A stretch of 64,000 bases of DNA from Bacteroides sp. AN502(2024) (GCF_041227145.1 NZ_JBGFSP010000011.1:62001-126000), one strand, 5' to 3'; positions 38,192 to 49,050 are shown, numbered from the stretch's first letter. Numbers and translations are program-made. Notes: generated from the sequence alone by a model not told the origin.

Positions 38192-39259
38192 ATGGATATA
38201 GCTGCATTATTATCAGGGGGCGTCGACAGTTCGGTTGTTGTACATCTCCTTTGTGAACAAGGATATAAGCCCACTCTTTTTTATATTAAGATAGGCATGG
38301 ACGGAGCGGAATATATGGACTGTTCGGCAGAGGAAGATATGGAGTTGTCTACCGCTACGGCACGTAAGTACGGTCTCTCTTTGGAGGTAGTGGATTTGCA
38401 TCGGGAGTATTGGGAGAATGTGGCAGCCTATGCCATTGATAAAATCCGGCAGGGATTGACGCCGAATCCGGATGTGATGTGCAATAAGCTTATCAAGTTC
38501 GGCTGCTTTGAACAGCGTGCCGGGAAAGATTTCGATTTTACGGCAACCGGTCATTATGCCACCACCTTGCAACGTAACGGTAAAACTTGGCTGGGCACAG
38601 CGAAAGATCCTGTGAAAGACCAAACGGACTTTCTCGCACAGATTGATTACCTGCAAGTTTCCAAACTCCTGTTTCCCATTGGAGGATTGATGAAACAGGA
38701 AGTGCGTGAGATTGCAAGTAAAGCCGGATTGCCGAGTGCCAGAAGAAAGGATAGTCAGGGCATCTGTTTTCTCGGAAAGATAAATTACAATGATTTCGTC
38801 CGTCGCTTTTTAGGAGAAAAGGAGGGGATGATTATAGAATGGGAAACCGGGAAGAAATTGGGTACGCATCGCGGCTATTGGTTTCATACGATCGGTCAGC
38901 GGAAAGGGCTTGGATTGAGCGGTGGCCCCTGGTTTGTAGTAAAGAAGGATATAGAAGAAAATATAATTTATGTGTCCCGTGGCTACGGTGTGGAAACACA
39001 GTACGGCAATGAGTTCCGGATGCATGATTTCCATTTCATTACTGATAATCCATGGAAAGGAGAGGAAAAGGAGATAGACATCACTTTCAAGATTCGTCAC
39101 ACGCCCGACTTTACCAAAGGAAAACTGATAAAGGAAGGAGAGAAGGAGTTCCGTATCTTGTCCTCCGAAAAGCTGCAAGGCATTGCTCCGGGACAGTTTG
39201 GAGTGATTTATGACGAAGATGCGAAAGTTTGTGTAGGAAGTGGAGAAATCGTCTGTTAA
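38192..39259 (+). CDS. mnmA: tRNA-specific 2-thiouridylase MnmA
   Basis: A 355-residue cytoplasmic enzyme that thiolates U34 of tRNAs for Lys, Glu and Gln. N-terminal PP-loop [26 protein letters not shown] with nucleophile Cys97; SQGICFLG with Cys192; C-terminal beta barrel ([15 protein letters not shown]). The ATG at 38192 begins [10 protein letters not shown], the normal family N-terminus. Single gene with its own promoter. Confidence 0.95.
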   Translation: MDIAALLSGGVDSSVVVHLLCEQGYKPTLFYIKIGMDGAEYMDCSAEEDMELSTATARKYGLSLEVVDLHREYWENVAAYAIDKIRQGLTPNPDVMCNKLIKFGCFEQRAGKDFDFTATGHYATTLQRNGKTWLGTAKDPVKDQTDFLAQIDYLQVSKLLFPIGGLMKQEVREIASKAGLPSARRKDSQGICFLGKINYNDFVRRFLGEKEGMIIEWETGKKLGTHRGYWFHTIGQRKGLGLSGGPWFVVKKDIEENIIYVSRGYGVETQYGNEFRMHDFHFITDNPWKGEEKEIDITFKIRHTPDFTKGKLIKEGEKEFRILSSEKLQGIAPGQFGVIYDEDAKVCVGSGEIVC

Positions 39260-39292
39260 ATAGGCGTATAGGATTGTCCTTATGGAGCAATG

Positions 39293-39952
39293 TCAGATAT
39301 AGTATTCGGCTAAATCCACAATTCCTGCCCTCATGGCATATTTAGTAGCCTCATACATATTATTCACTCCCAACTTACGAAAGATATTCTTACGATGGCT
39401 GTTGATTGTATGGAAACTAAGTTTTTTCTCTGCAGCAATCTCTTTCGTTGTTTTCCCTAATGCGATCTCTTTTAGGATATTCTTCTCTGTTTGCGTCAGC
39501 AGATGATCATCCATGCCTGACGCTGCCAGCGGAGAAGAAGCTCCCGAAAGCAGCAAATTGCTCACATGACTGCAAATATACCGTTGTTTGCGGGTAGTGC
39601 ATTGAATGGCAGTCATGATTTCTTCTTTTGAGTTATCTTTCATCACTACCCCGAAAGCCATGCTGCTGAATAGTACCTGACGGAGAAAGTGCAGACTCAG
39701 TTCATCGGAGAATAGGATCCAGTCGGCTTCTTTGAATCTTTCCTGCAAGATGAGCAATTCATCTACCCCGGTAAAATTGAACAGAGTATAGTCCAGGATA
39801 ATCACTGCTTGCGGATACAGTCGTAGCTGCTGAATCAGTTCGGCCTTGTTGTCAGCCTCTAAAAGGAGGGATACCCCCTTTTGTTTACTCAACAGGAACA
39901 TCATTCCCGCCTTACTGATATCCTGATTGTCTGCAATGATAAATTCTCTCAT
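39293..39952 (-). CDS. LuxR-type response regulator
   Basis: A 219-residue regulator from the ATG at 39952 (MREFIIADNQDISKAG). N-terminal receiver with an Asp in VIILDYTLFNFTG; C-terminal LuxR HTH with LTQTEKNILKEIALGKTTKEIA and LSFHTINSHRKNIFRKLGV. No histidine kinase is adjacent, so its partner is elsewhere. The frame extends upstream to 40234 but that part overlaps a membrane-protein gene and has no domain. A -7 box sits just upstream. Confidence 0.9.
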   Translation of the reverse strand: MREFIIADNQDISKAGMMFLLSKQKGVSLLLEADNKAELIQQLRLYPQAVIILDYTLFNFTGVDELLILQERFKEADWILFSDELSLHFLRQVLFSSMAFGVVMKDNSKEEIMTAIQCTTRKQRYICSHVSNLLLSGASSPLAASGMDDHLLTQTEKNILKEIALGKTTKEIAAEKKLSFHTINSHRKNIFRKLGVNNMYEATKYAMRAGIVDLAEYYI

Positions 39953-39981
39953 AAGCCATGTTGAATAAAAAGACTCCGCTG

Positions 39982-39989
39982 CAAATGTA
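39982..39989 (-). promoter_or_regulatory. -7 box for the LuxR regulator
   Basis: The reverse strand reads TACATTTG, a full match, 30 nt upstream of the ATG at 39952. It supports that start. Confidence 0.5.
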
Positions 39990-40029
39990 CGCATTTTGTG
40001 CGATTGGCAGCAGAGTAATGATAAGATTC

Positions 40030-40467
40030 TTAAGATTCGGATGACCAGGGACGCCTGATCCACCAGTAACGGATGAACAACACTCCTGTCAGGATGAGGG
40101 CAATAGATAATCCGGTATAGAAAACTGAAATGAATCTTTCGGGCAGAAGGTGGAAGCTGCGTATGGTGATTCCTAAAGAAATCATGAAGATCATTGTAAT
40201 CCAGCTTTTCACATCGAAAAAGGAAAACGGGCAATTTCTGTGTTCTTTCTTTTGTTCGATTCGCCGGGTATGTTTATAATAGAGTCTTCTGAATATCAGA
40301 ACGAAAAATAACAAGAAAACAACGATCGTTTCTCCTATCTTGAACATCCAATCCTGAGAGGTGTTTAACCAGGTTACAATTCCTATTCGCAGTATATTGG
40401 CACCGGCTATCATCCAGACGATACCGGCTGTGATAAGTAAGATGTCTCTGTTAACTCCGTATTTCAT
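40030..40467 (-). CDS. Small four-helix membrane protein of unknown function
   Basis: A 145-residue protein with four hydrophobic segments (ILLITAGIVWMIAGANILRIG; IGETIVVFLLFFVLIF; WITMIFMISLGITI; VFYTGLSIALILTGVLFIRYWW) and a central basic loop (RRLYYKHTRRIEQKKEHR). I do not recognise a named family. It lies upstream of the LuxR gene on the same strand, 77 bp apart, with its own -7 box. Inner membrane. Confidence 0.75.
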   Translation of the reverse strand: MKYGVNRDILLITAGIVWMIAGANILRIGIVTWLNTSQDWMFKIGETIVVFLLFFVLIFRRLYYKHTRRIEQKKEHRNCPFSFFDVKSWITMIFMISLGITIRSFHLLPERFISVFYTGLSIALILTGVLFIRYWWIRRPWSSES

Positions 40468-40529
40468 GGGCTTTTTATTATAATAAACGGTTTGACTGTC
40501 CGTTTTGTTTCAATGACTGTTTCATGCGG

Positions 40530-40537
40530 CAAAGATA
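40530..40537 (-). promoter_or_regulatory. -7 box for the small membrane protein gene
   Basis: The reverse strand reads TATCTTTG, a full match, about 63 nt upstream of the ATG at 40467. Confidence 0.5.
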
Positions 40538-40550
40538 AAAAATAAGATGT

Positions 40551-42890
40551 TTATTCGATGAAGAAAGTGGTGGAAACTGTGTTGCCTTCTCCGTCTACTG
40601 CTGTCAGGGAATGTTTACCGGGAGTAGGTTGCAGGGAAATTTTGTGGAAGTCCTGTGTCTGTGTCTGATAGGTGTCGTCGAGATGCCAGAAGAGGGTTGC
40701 ATTGGGATTGCTGTGTGCCAGTTCGACAGTGATAAAGCCTTTGCTGCCATCCAGTTGCTTGGGTAACTTGATGTGGGCATTCATCGGGGGGTAGATGAAC
40801 TGCATGGGTTGGAAAGAATCTTCTCCGCAGCCGGCTTTGAAAGGTGGCAGCGGTTTATATTCCGGATGGTGCTGTTTATAGAACCATTCCCATACGGGAG
40901 GCAGGGTAAACCATGATTTCTGAATGGTGGGTTCTGTATGGGTACAGTTCTCATAGATGCGATGGCTTTCGTTAGCGGATAGTGTGACGAGGTGGTGGTA
41001 AGGGCAAGCCTCTGTCCGTAATCCGGCGGGAAGGATCGGTACGGTATCGGTCTCTTCACAGAAACGTCCTTTCAGATGACCGGAGCGGCGGCATATTTCT
41101 GCATCAACGAAAACTCCTGTGGGACGTTCGAACCAGGGGGAAGAAGGGAGATAATTGAATATATCGAATAATACGGGACCGGCAGTTTGCGCACCGATCA
41201 ATCCGGGTTTACCTTCTCCTGTTGCATTTCCTACCCATACGCCTACTGCATAGCGGGGAGTCACGCCGACAGCCCAGGCATCACGGAATCCGTAACTGGT
41301 TCCGGTCTTCCACGCAATAGTTTGCATGGAAGGTATTGATTTCCAGTCGATCTCTTCAGGCCGGTTGACTTCTGTTAAGGCGGAAAGGGTAAGCCAGGCT
41401 GCTCCTGCATCAGCCCAGATAGTTTCTTCCGAATCTGTTTTTTCTTCTGTTTCCAGTAGTATCTGTGCCTCTTTTCTTTGGGAGACATTCATAGAAACAC
41501 GGTGGTGGGAGAGGCTTCGCCCCATTTGTGCATAGGCATTTGTCACATCCCACAGGGTAGCTTCTGCTCCTCCTAAAATGAGTGACAATCCATAATGAGA
41601 GGCTGACCGGTTAATCGTCTTGAACCCCATTTGTTGCAGCATGTGATGGAATTTAGGTACTCCATACCTTTGTAACATCGTGACAGCCGGGATATTCAAT
41701 GAGCGGGCAAGAGCTTCGGAAGCAGGAACGGCTCCTTCAAACTGCATACTGAAGTTTTGTGGAGTAAAACCGTTGATGTTAACGGGTATGTCCGGCAACA
41801 GCATTTGCGGTAATAGACTACCTTCCTGTAGCATGGCACCATAGAGAAAGGGTTTTAAAATACTGCCCGTACTTCTGGGGGACTGAATCACATCTACTTG
41901 ATTCCCTTCTTGTTTACGGTCGAAGTGTACATTTCCGCAGTAGGCTACCACTTGATAGGTAGGAATGTCGATAACTAAGATGGCCAGGTTACGGATATCA
42001 CTTCGATTAAATTCGTTACTCCACCGTTCCGCCAAGTTCTCTATATGGGTTTGTATTCCTTTATCGATGGTTGAGCGGGTGTATAATCCGTTTCTTTCTT
42101 GATAGAAGTGAGTTACCAGGTGAGGGGCTATTTGAGGAAGAGGGTGCGGTTCGTCAGGTAACGGTTCGCTGATAGCCAATTCATAGGTAGACGCATCGAT
42201 AATCTCCTTTTCAAGAAGTTGTTTCAATAAACGGTTACGTTTGGAAAGAAGTCTCTCTCGTCCTTTGGATAGATGAATCATGGCGGGGGCATTGGGCAGG
42301 ACAGCCAACATGGCAGATTCCGCCCATGATAAATTTTCCGCAGAATGACCGAAGTAACGCCAGGCGGCAGCATCCAGTCCCACTACATTGCCTCCGAATG
42401 GTGCATGGGAGACATACATGGAGAAGATTTCTTCTTTGGAAGCCCGGAATTCCAGACGGGTGGCCCATACCATTTCAATGATTTTCTCTCCGATAGTTCT
42501 GGGCTTGTTCCGAGCGAGACGGATGGTTTGCATGGTAAGGGTACTGCCTCCGCTTACAACACGTTTGTTCTTCAAATTTTGATAAACCGCCCGTCCGATA
42601 GATAATGGATTAACTCCCCAGTGGTGGTAAAAGTGTTTATCTTCAAAGGTAATAAGGCATTGCTTGATTTTCTCGGGTGTTGTCTTGCGGGGAGGAAACC
42701 GCCATTGACCGTCCGAAGCGATACGGGCTCCCAGTAATTCTTCGTTTCGATCAGTCACAACGGTGGAGTAGGGTACATGAAACAGTTGCCGGGGAAGGCA
42801 AAAGATGTATCCTATCACCAAAAGAGCAATGCTTATGGTCATTATTTTCTTAGCAACAGATAACCGTTTGAAGAATTTTATAGGATTCAT
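40551..42890 (-). CDS. pbpC: Penicillin-binding protein 1C
   Basis: A 779-residue class A PBP. N-terminal membrane anchor (IMTISIALLVIGYIFCL); GT51 domain with FEDKHFYHHWGVNP and GGSTLTMQTIRLAR; transpeptidase with SPRSTGSILKPF (active Ser), SLN and KTGTSYGFRDAW; then the PBP1C C-terminal domain (FKAGCGEDSFQPMQFIYPP). It lies 43 bp after the alpha-2-macroglobulin gene, the usual pairing, in which PbpC is thought to repair wall damage. Confidence 0.95.
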   Translation of the reverse strand: MNPIKFFKRLSVAKKIMTISIALLVIGYIFCLPRQLFHVPYSTVVTDRNEELLGARIASDGQWRFPPRKTTPEKIKQCLITFEDKHFYHHWGVNPLSIGRAVYQNLKNKRVVSGGSTLTMQTIRLARNKPRTIGEKIIEMVWATRLEFRASKEEIFSMYVSHAPFGGNVVGLDAAAWRYFGHSAENLSWAESAMLAVLPNAPAMIHLSKGRERLLSKRNRLLKQLLEKEIIDASTYELAISEPLPDEPHPLPQIAPHLVTHFYQERNGLYTRSTIDKGIQTHIENLAERWSNEFNRSDIRNLAILVIDIPTYQVVAYCGNVHFDRKQEGNQVDVIQSPRSTGSILKPFLYGAMLQEGSLLPQMLLPDIPVNINGFTPQNFSMQFEGAVPASEALARSLNIPAVTMLQRYGVPKFHHMLQQMGFKTINRSASHYGLSLILGGAEATLWDVTNAYAQMGRSLSHHRVSMNVSQRKEAQILLETEEKTDSEETIWADAGAAWLTLSALTEVNRPEEIDWKSIPSMQTIAWKTGTSYGFRDAWAVGVTPRYAVGVWVGNATGEGKPGLIGAQTAGPVLFDIFNYLPSSPWFERPTGVFVDAEICRRSGHLKGRFCEETDTVPILPAGLRTEACPYHHLVTLSANESHRIYENCTHTEPTIQKSWFTLPPVWEWFYKQHHPEYKPLPPFKAGCGEDSFQPMQFIYPPMNAHIKLPKQLDGSKGFITVELAHSNPNATLFWHLDDTYQTQTQDFHKISLQPTPGKHSLTAVDGEGNTVSTTFFIE

Positions 42891-42933
42891 TTAAATCTAA
42901 GGTACATATCTTTGTGACAACCGTGCCTAACAT

Positions 42934-45900
42934 TTATCGACTGACAGTCGTCCTTCCGGCTTTGCTGCGTGCCTGTACGTTTACATCATACATCGCTTCA
43001 CATTGAACGGCGGGAAGAATAAAGTTACCTGCATAAGTAGCTTGCAGCCTGACAGTGAACACTTTGGTTTCACCACGACGCAAATTGAAATAAGTCAATA
43101 CCCTGTCATCGCGTATATCCTGATAATTATATTTGCTGACGGATTTACCGGAACCGTCGGCTGCTACGCTTTCCGTTTCGGGGGCAACCATTCTTTCGTT
43201 GTATATCTCCCAACCGGACGGTATGATATGCGTCAGTGCCAAATGGTTGTAATCGGAAGTTCCGCTAATATTGGATATGGAGATGATAGCCGTAAAGTCA
43301 GTTCCCTGTATAATGTCATTGACAGAGATCGGTGTACCGTTCAGGTTGGCATATCTTATATCCATGCGGAGGTGGTCACTGATAGCCGGCAATGTATCGT
43401 TCAACAATTGTGTGCGTGTGATAAGGTCTACGCCCAGGACTCCTTTCCCTTGATTCTTCACAGTAATCATACCGGATGGGGGAGTGGTGGCTATCTCCTT
43501 CTCAAACACAGCCTTGGCCGATTTCACGGCAGGTTGTTGTCTGCCGTTCCATGTCCATACGAAATCCAGTGTGCCTGACAGCTTTTCAGCCAGACGTCCC
43601 ATGCCCATCAGAGCAAAAGCGGTGGATTGTGTACTGAACCACTCCTCTTGTGACAGATTCTTTGAAACGACTTTCGCCTGCTGCAAAGCATCCCGCTCCC
43701 GGTTCATCAGGATCAGTGTCTCCAGAATCATCGCTTCATCACGGTCGGAGGAACCGTAAATCTGATTCATGGAAGAGTAGGGGCTTACTGTTGTTTCCGC
43801 ATTGTACACCAGTTCTCCAGCCGGTTTCATCTTTCCCACCAGTGCATAGGTTGCTGCCAGTCTCCATTTAGCCTGAATGGATAATCCGGCCTGCTCTTTC
43901 ATCCGGTTCATGGCTCCATATTCAGGTACTCCTGCCAATGCAAGCGTATATAAACGGAAAGCCTGTTGCAACTCCGACTGCCATTGTTGCCAGCCGCTTG
44001 CATCCTGCGGTATCCGCCAGTTTTGCGCGGCAGCACGTTGAAAACGCTTCCACTTGTTCAGCACGTTCGAATGAACGGCATATCCTTTTTCTTGTGCCAG
44101 TGTCAGGAACATTCCTGCATACGAACTGATCCATTCGTCGGCAACAGTATTTCCCGGCCAATATACAAATCCGCCATTGGGGAGCTGACGACCATAAATC
44201 TGCCGGATAGCTTCCTGTACATTTGTCTTTATCTTTTCGGCTTCCGTCTTATCTACTGTTTTGAACTGACCGATAAACAGAAGAGGCAATGCCTTGGAAG
44301 TCAACTGTTCCGTACAATGGTGCTGATAGTTGTATAAGAAGTCGAAACGGCGGCTGATGTCAACCGAAGGTATGCGTGATACTTCCAGCTTTATCTGGCT
44401 GTTTGCAGAAGAGCTGCTTAGATGGTATGAAAGTTCTTTGCTTTGTCCGACTTCTACCCATTGGCTGTTGCGCAGGGTAACCACGGGGTTCGGGTTGCGT
44501 ACTTCTATTTCAATGGTTTCTTTCGTCTGTTGTCCGCCACCATTGGCTGTCAGATGGATGGTAGCCTTTCCTGTTTGGCTACCTGTTTTTAAGGTAAAGA
44601 ACACGAGCTGGTCACCCGGTTGGCTAAATGAGAGCGATTGCCGGTTGGCCCCTACAACCTGTACTCCTCCGCCGGATGCCTGAAGTGATACGGTTACATC
44701 CTTCACTTGATTTTCCATTGCAAAGATATTGACCGGAACGGTGATTTCTTCCTGAATGCTAAGTACACGGGGCAAGGTGGACAACATCATTAACGGAGTC
44801 CGTACGAAAGCCGTTTTTTCCGCATTGCCATACGCTCCCTCTTGTCCGGCAACCACCATGGCGCGTACCGAACCTACATACATCGGAAGTTTCAGCGTAT
44901 GCGTCCGGCTCTTACCTTTTCCCAAATAGAAAGGACCTACAAACTTGACTACCGGTTTGAAGCGGTTCGCTTTTGCATCCGCAGGTTTCAATGTAGCGTC
45001 TCCACCTGTGCTGAAAAGGGAACTGTAACTTCCGGCGTAAGCTCCCAATACATGATCATACATATCCCATGTCCGGATGCCGAGTGCTTCGCGTGAATAG
45101 AAATCATTCCATGGGTCCGGGGTTTTGAAATTGGTAAGATCCAGCAAACCGTCGTCTACAATGGCTAATGTATAAGTCATCGGTTTTCCACTCTTTTCGC
45201 TGACGGTCACATTGAAGTTTGTTTCCGGACGTAACACTTCCGGCATCTGTATCTGCGGTTGCAGCACTGTCTCACGGTTAGTCACGAATACCGGAACGAC
45301 CCCATACATACGGATAGGCAGGTCATTGACAGTTTGCGCATGAGGTTGTAGCAGAGTGATATGTAGATATACGTTGGGAGTCATCTCCGGTGTAATCTTG
45401 AATGTATATTTCGTATCTTCTCCGTTGGAAACTTCTATCCATTCTTGCCGTAACACGGTAGAACCGTTTTCTATAGATACCAGTGCACGTCCTCCTGCTG
45501 CTGCAGGAATGATTGCTGTGGCTGTCTCTCCGATTTCATAAGAATCTTTGTCCAGGGAGAAAGCAAGCATCTTGATGCCACTAGGATCGGTTTTGTTCGA
45601 ACGTCCCCGCCATTCCGGCCAGTCGATATAAATGGTACCTCCGGTGGCATGTCCGCTCTCTTTATCTTTTACGTAAACCAGATAGCGTCCCCACGATGGA
45701 TAAGAGACATGGAATTTGAAAGATGCTTTTCCGCCTCTTGTCTGTAAGTTGCCACTGGCAACAGGAGTGATGGAACTGTTGTTGATGTATGTCCCGAAAG
45801 ATTCATTGCTGTTTTCCCACCACCAACTCCAGTCGATGCGATATATTTTGTATTCCAGATTGTAACTGTTCACTAGCCGTCCCTGTGAGTTTACAGTGAC

Positions 45901-48564
45901 AATATCGAATACATGATTTTTGTCAGTTTCAATATATTTGCCTTTCGGCTGGTTCAGATTGATACCGACATAAGAGGTGAATGGTGAGAATGGAATTGTT
46001 TGAGTGTAGATGCTGGCATCTCCTCCCGGTTCGAACACGCGAGTGGTGAAAGTGGCATTCAGCATACCCGGTGCTTCCGTTGCAGTCGGGACTTTCAGTG
46101 TGACGCCTGCTCTTCCTTCTGCATCCAGTGTACCGTCAAATATTTCTGTTTTGATAGTCGTGAAATCCGTAGCCGGATTATTAAAGATATATTGTTCGTA
46201 ATTCTCAAACTGTGTATTTACTTTCGATAAAGACATTTCGACTTTGGCTTTCAGTTTGGAGGCAGTTGCTCCTGTCAGCCAGGTTGAAGTGAGTGGGGCG
46301 TACCATTCTTTGTCCTCAGCTTGAAGAACCTTCGGCAATGCCAGATTTATTTTCAGGCGGTTGGGCTTTATGGTTTCGATACGCAAACCTTTGTGGAAGG
46401 TGGTTCCTCCCACCTTGATATACGCATTCCAAAGCCCGGTCGGGTCTGTTGCCTGTGTCGGAACATCGAATGTATAAAATCCGTTCATTCCTTGTGTTGA
46501 AATCATTTTCGTGTAGAACTGTCCCTTCGGATTGTAAATCTCCAGTGCTACGGGGTGCTTGTCGGGGATTCTTTTTTCGCGGTCTTCCAATATAAAGGAA
46601 ATGTGTAGCGTGTCTCCCGGACGCCATACCCCTCTTTCGCCATATATGAATCCTTTCAGTCCCTTCTGAACATCTTTTCCTCCCACATCGAATCTGCTGA
46701 CAGACTGTTCTTCACCGTCCACAACGCGGACATATGCCTTTTGCTTCTCCGATTCTGCCACGATAATGAAAGGCACACCGTTCGGAGTAATTTCCACAAA
46801 TCCTTCTCCATTGGTTTCTCCTTTTCCTATGGGTTGTAACTGGAAGTTATACGCTGTTACCTGTGCTTTCCCTATCGGTTTTGTATCCAAAACATTACTA
46901 ACGGCAATCCACAGCTTATTCAGTGAGTTCCGTTTAACAATCATTCCCAGGTTGGAAGCAAAAACATTGCAGGCAGCAATCCGATCTGAAGTCATGTAAT
47001 AAGACGGATGGCAGGGATTGTCGCGTTCCGCCCATCGATACACACTCCAGTCCGTTGTGCCGCCGTTATAATAATAGTAAGCTTCGGGAGTGTCCCAGAT
47101 GGCTTCATCTTCTTCGGACAAGACACTTCCACTTACTTTGGTCAGCCCGTCAGAGATGTTGTTGTCGGTGAATTTCATATCCTGATTCTCGCCCCCTCCA
47201 CAAGGATAGGCAGAGTATTCCTGCCGGAATGAAAGTATCACACGATAGATGGCACCCGGTTCCTGATGAATTAATCCGGCAAGATCTATCGAGTAATCTC
47301 CCCAATGATGAATGTCTTTGGAAGCATCTTTGGCAAGCCATAATGTTTTCTTGTAAACCAGTCTTCCCGAACGGCGCAGCTCATTGGCAGAGGGCAGTGA
47401 ATTGGTTTGCATGAACATCAATACATTGTTCTCGAAAATACGGATCACGCTCAGGTCCACCGCATACAGGTTGACAGCCCTGAAAGGGATAATCAGACTT
47501 TTCGAATCGGGTAGGATAGCGGCAGTAGTAGACATTTCCACTTGTGGTTTCAAGTTCACTTCACTGAATGAGATCGTATGGGAAGTTCCCAACGCTTTAC
47601 CTTGACTGTCTTTGACTCCTTCATGGATATTCAACGTCAGTTTATTCAGTGTGTTTGCTTCGAAATATAGATAAACTCTGTTCTCGCTGATTTGGAAGAT
47701 TGATGAGGAGATTTCCGGGATCTCAACCAGTCCTTTTAAATCCTGGGTAGTGGATAAAGGAGCGGAAAAAACAATCTCGATTCCATTTTCCGGTTGGTCG
47801 ATACGTTTGGCAGACAGGAAACGGAAACAATCTTTTGTCGGTATCAGCACTTCTTCACTTTGTTTACGTTCGATGCCGACCAGATTGCCGTTGGCTGTGA
47901 TAGTTAAGGAGTAATCAGCGGCTTCTCTGGGGACTTGTCGGATAGTGAACGAATACCGGGTATGGCTGTCTGCCGCGGTGACTTCCACCGGATAACTCTT
48001 TTTCCCGTCACTGGCAGTCAACATCTTTTCTACCTCTTCCTTTTTCACTACATCGCTGAAACGTATCTCTCCTTTCACATTTATTTCATTCGGTTGGGTA
48101 GCTGTAATCGACAATGGTTCCAGTTGCAAGGTGAAGTTACGTTCCTGTACACGGAATGAGAAGTTGAACTCTTTCAGCTTTTTATCGACTTCGATGAAAT
48201 CTCCGAGCAGGAAAGTTCCTTCGTAAAGTGCTCCCGGTTTCAGCGCCCCTTCTTCAGGGACAAATTCAATGGTGTTGTTGCTAACCCAATATGCTTTTCC
48301 TTTTAATGAAGGTGAGAAACTGAACGGATTGTTTTTTAACTCATTGTTCAGATCCACCATGGGCTGGTCATGGGTCAGTTCTATGCGTATGGTCGAATTT
48401 TGCGAAATAACTCCTCCTGTATACGCATTGACATACGGTGCATAATCGGCAGAAGGAATAATGTCTTTTTGAGTATGTGTGCATGAATATAGGCCTACAG
48501 TCATCATGATAAGTAAGCATAGTCCGGTAGCACTGATGCTACGTGTAGTCTTTGTTAATCCCAT
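42934..48564 (-). CDS. Alpha-2-macroglobulin family lipoprotein (YfhM-like)
   Basis: About 1876 residues from the ATG at 48564; the lipobox LYSC (Cys28) follows from there, while a start at 48591 would overlap the promoter box. MG domains in the first 900 residues, bait/MG7 region, then the thioester motif CTEQ (Cys1417) in a helical barrel (QHHCTEQLTSKALPLL), then a C-terminal receptor-like domain. Such proteins trap proteases in the periplasm. Thioester intact. First gene of the operon with pbpC. Confidence 0.93.
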   Translation of the reverse strand: MGLTKTTRSISATGLCLLIMMTVGLYSCTHTQKDIIPSADYAPYVNAYTGGVISQNSTIRIELTHDQPMVDLNNELKNNPFSFSPSLKGKAYWVSNNTIEFVPEEGALKPGALYEGTFLLGDFIEVDKKLKEFNFSFRVQERNFTLQLEPLSITATQPNEINVKGEIRFSDVVKKEEVEKMLTASDGKKSYPVEVTAADSHTRYSFTIRQVPREAADYSLTITANGNLVGIERKQSEEVLIPTKDCFRFLSAKRIDQPENGIEIVFSAPLSTTQDLKGLVEIPEISSSIFQISENRVYLYFEANTLNKLTLNIHEGVKDSQGKALGTSHTISFSEVNLKPQVEMSTTAAILPDSKSLIIPFRAVNLYAVDLSVIRIFENNVLMFMQTNSLPSANELRRSGRLVYKKTLWLAKDASKDIHHWGDYSIDLAGLIHQEPGAIYRVILSFRQEYSAYPCGGGENQDMKFTDNNISDGLTKVSGSVLSEEDEAIWDTPEAYYYYNGGTTDWSVYRWAERDNPCHPSYYMTSDRIAACNVFASNLGMIVKRNSLNKLWIAVSNVLDTKPIGKAQVTAYNFQLQPIGKGETNGEGFVEITPNGVPFIIVAESEKQKAYVRVVDGEEQSVSRFDVGGKDVQKGLKGFIYGERGVWRPGDTLHISFILEDREKRIPDKHPVALEIYNPKGQFYTKMISTQGMNGFYTFDVPTQATDPTGLWNAYIKVGGTTFHKGLRIETIKPNRLKINLALPKVLQAEDKEWYAPLTSTWLTGATASKLKAKVEMSLSKVNTQFENYEQYIFNNPATDFTTIKTEIFDGTLDAEGRAGVTLKVPTATEAPGMLNATFTTRVFEPGGDASIYTQTIPFSPFTSYVGINLNQPKGKYIETDKNHVFDIVTVNSQGRLVNSYNLEYKIYRIDWSWWWENSNESFGTYINNSSITPVASGNLQTRGGKASFKFHVSYPSWGRYLVYVKDKESGHATGGTIYIDWPEWRGRSNKTDPSGIKMLAFSLDKDSYEIGETATAIIPAAAGGRALVSIENGSTVLRQEWIEVSNGEDTKYTFKITPEMTPNVYLHITLLQPHAQTVNDLPIRMYGVVPVFVTNRETVLQPQIQMPEVLRPETNFNVTVSEKSGKPMTYTLAIVDDGLLDLTNFKTPDPWNDFYSREALGIRTWDMYDHVLGAYAGSYSSLFSTGGDATLKPADAKANRFKPVVKFVGPFYLGKGKSRTHTLKLPMYVGSVRAMVVAGQEGAYGNAEKTAFVRTPLMMLSTLPRVLSIQEEITVPVNIFAMENQVKDVTVSLQASGGGVQVVGANRQSLSFSQPGDQLVFFTLKTGSQTGKATIHLTANGGGQQTKETIEIEVRNPNPVVTLRNSQWVEVGQSKELSYHLSSSSANSQIKLEVSRIPSVDISRRFDFLYNYQHHCTEQLTSKALPLLFIGQFKTVDKTEAEKIKTNVQEAIRQIYGRQLPNGGFVYWPGNTVADEWISSYAGMFLTLAQEKGYAVHSNVLNKWKRFQRAAAQNWRIPQDASGWQQWQSELQQAFRLYTLALAGVPEYGAMNRMKEQAGLSIQAKWRLAATYALVGKMKPAGELVYNAETTVSPYSSMNQIYGSSDRDEAMILETLILMNRERDALQQAKVVSKNLSQEEWFSTQSTAFALMGMGRLAEKLSGTLDFVWTWNGRQQPAVKSAKAVFEKEIATTPPSGMITVKNQGKGVLGVDLITRTQLLNDTLPAISDHLRMDIRYANLNGTPISVNDIIQGTDFTAIISISNISGTSDYNHLALTHIIPSGWEIYNERMVAPETESVAADGSGKSVSKYNYQDIRDDRVLTYFNLRRGETKVFTVRLQATYAGNFILPAVQCEAMYDVNVQARSKAGRTTVSR

Positions 48565-48592
48565 AGCGAAGATTTTTTTATAATTCAACAAA

Positions 48593-48600
48593 CAAATATA
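48593..48600 (-). promoter_or_regulatory. -7 box for the alpha-2-macroglobulin/pbpC operon
   Basis: The reverse strand reads TATATTTG, a full match, 29 nt upstream of the ATG at 48564. Confidence 0.55.
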
Positions 48601-48689
48601 CAGCTTTTATGCTAAATCCTTTGTTATTCTGATTATTTTTGCAAGTTCTTAATCAATTTTTATGGGGAAAAGGAAAGTTTTTGTGCCTT

Positions 48690-48890
48690 GGAACAAAGTG
48701 TTTCAAGCAATTGAAACATCTTGAAACAAAGAGTCATGAAATATTGAACTTATACAATAATCGCTCATCAAATGCACTGGCGGAGTCTTTCGATGCTAAA
48801 ATCAAACTGTTTCGGGCTAATCTAAGAGGAGTCGCAGACAAAAAGTTCTTTCTTTTTCGAATTGCTAACTTATATGCATATCCCCATTAA
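48690..48890 (+). pseudogene. ISL3-type transposase C-terminal remnant
   Basis: The frame ends with NNRSSNALAESFDAKIK, then FRANLRGVADKKFFLFRIA and NLYAYPH, which is the C-terminal signature of DDE transposases of the ISL3 type (NRSTNAxAESFNAKIK and FRGV-x-FFLFR) common in Bacteroides. The N-terminal and catalytic parts are missing, so it cannot move. It sits at the left edge of an AT-rich island and marks past insertion or rearrangement there. No matching inverted repeats were found. Confidence 0.75.
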
Positions 48891-48970
48891 TTTGCTACTG
48901 AGCCGTTGTTAGGGACAGCGTCAAAGATTTCGTATTCTGATCAGGTGGGGCACTCTCCTAAATAATAGAA

Positions 48971-49008
48971 AACCACACCCCTCTCCATCACAGAGAAAGA
49001 ATGTGGTT
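48971..49008 (-). terminator. Probable terminator of the lipoprotein operon
   Basis: AACCACA pairs with TGTGGTT, with an inner TCTC/GAGA pairing; on the reverse strand it is followed by a T-rich tail. It lies just after the stop of the gene at 49051. Confidence 0.55.
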
Positions 49009-49050
49009 AATACAAAAAAAGGGGTTTCTTTTTATAATTCCCGTATGTTG

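Noticed and set aside
39953..40234. N-terminal extension of the LuxR regulator
   Set aside because: It overlaps the membrane-protein gene in another frame, and the receiver domain begins at 39952.
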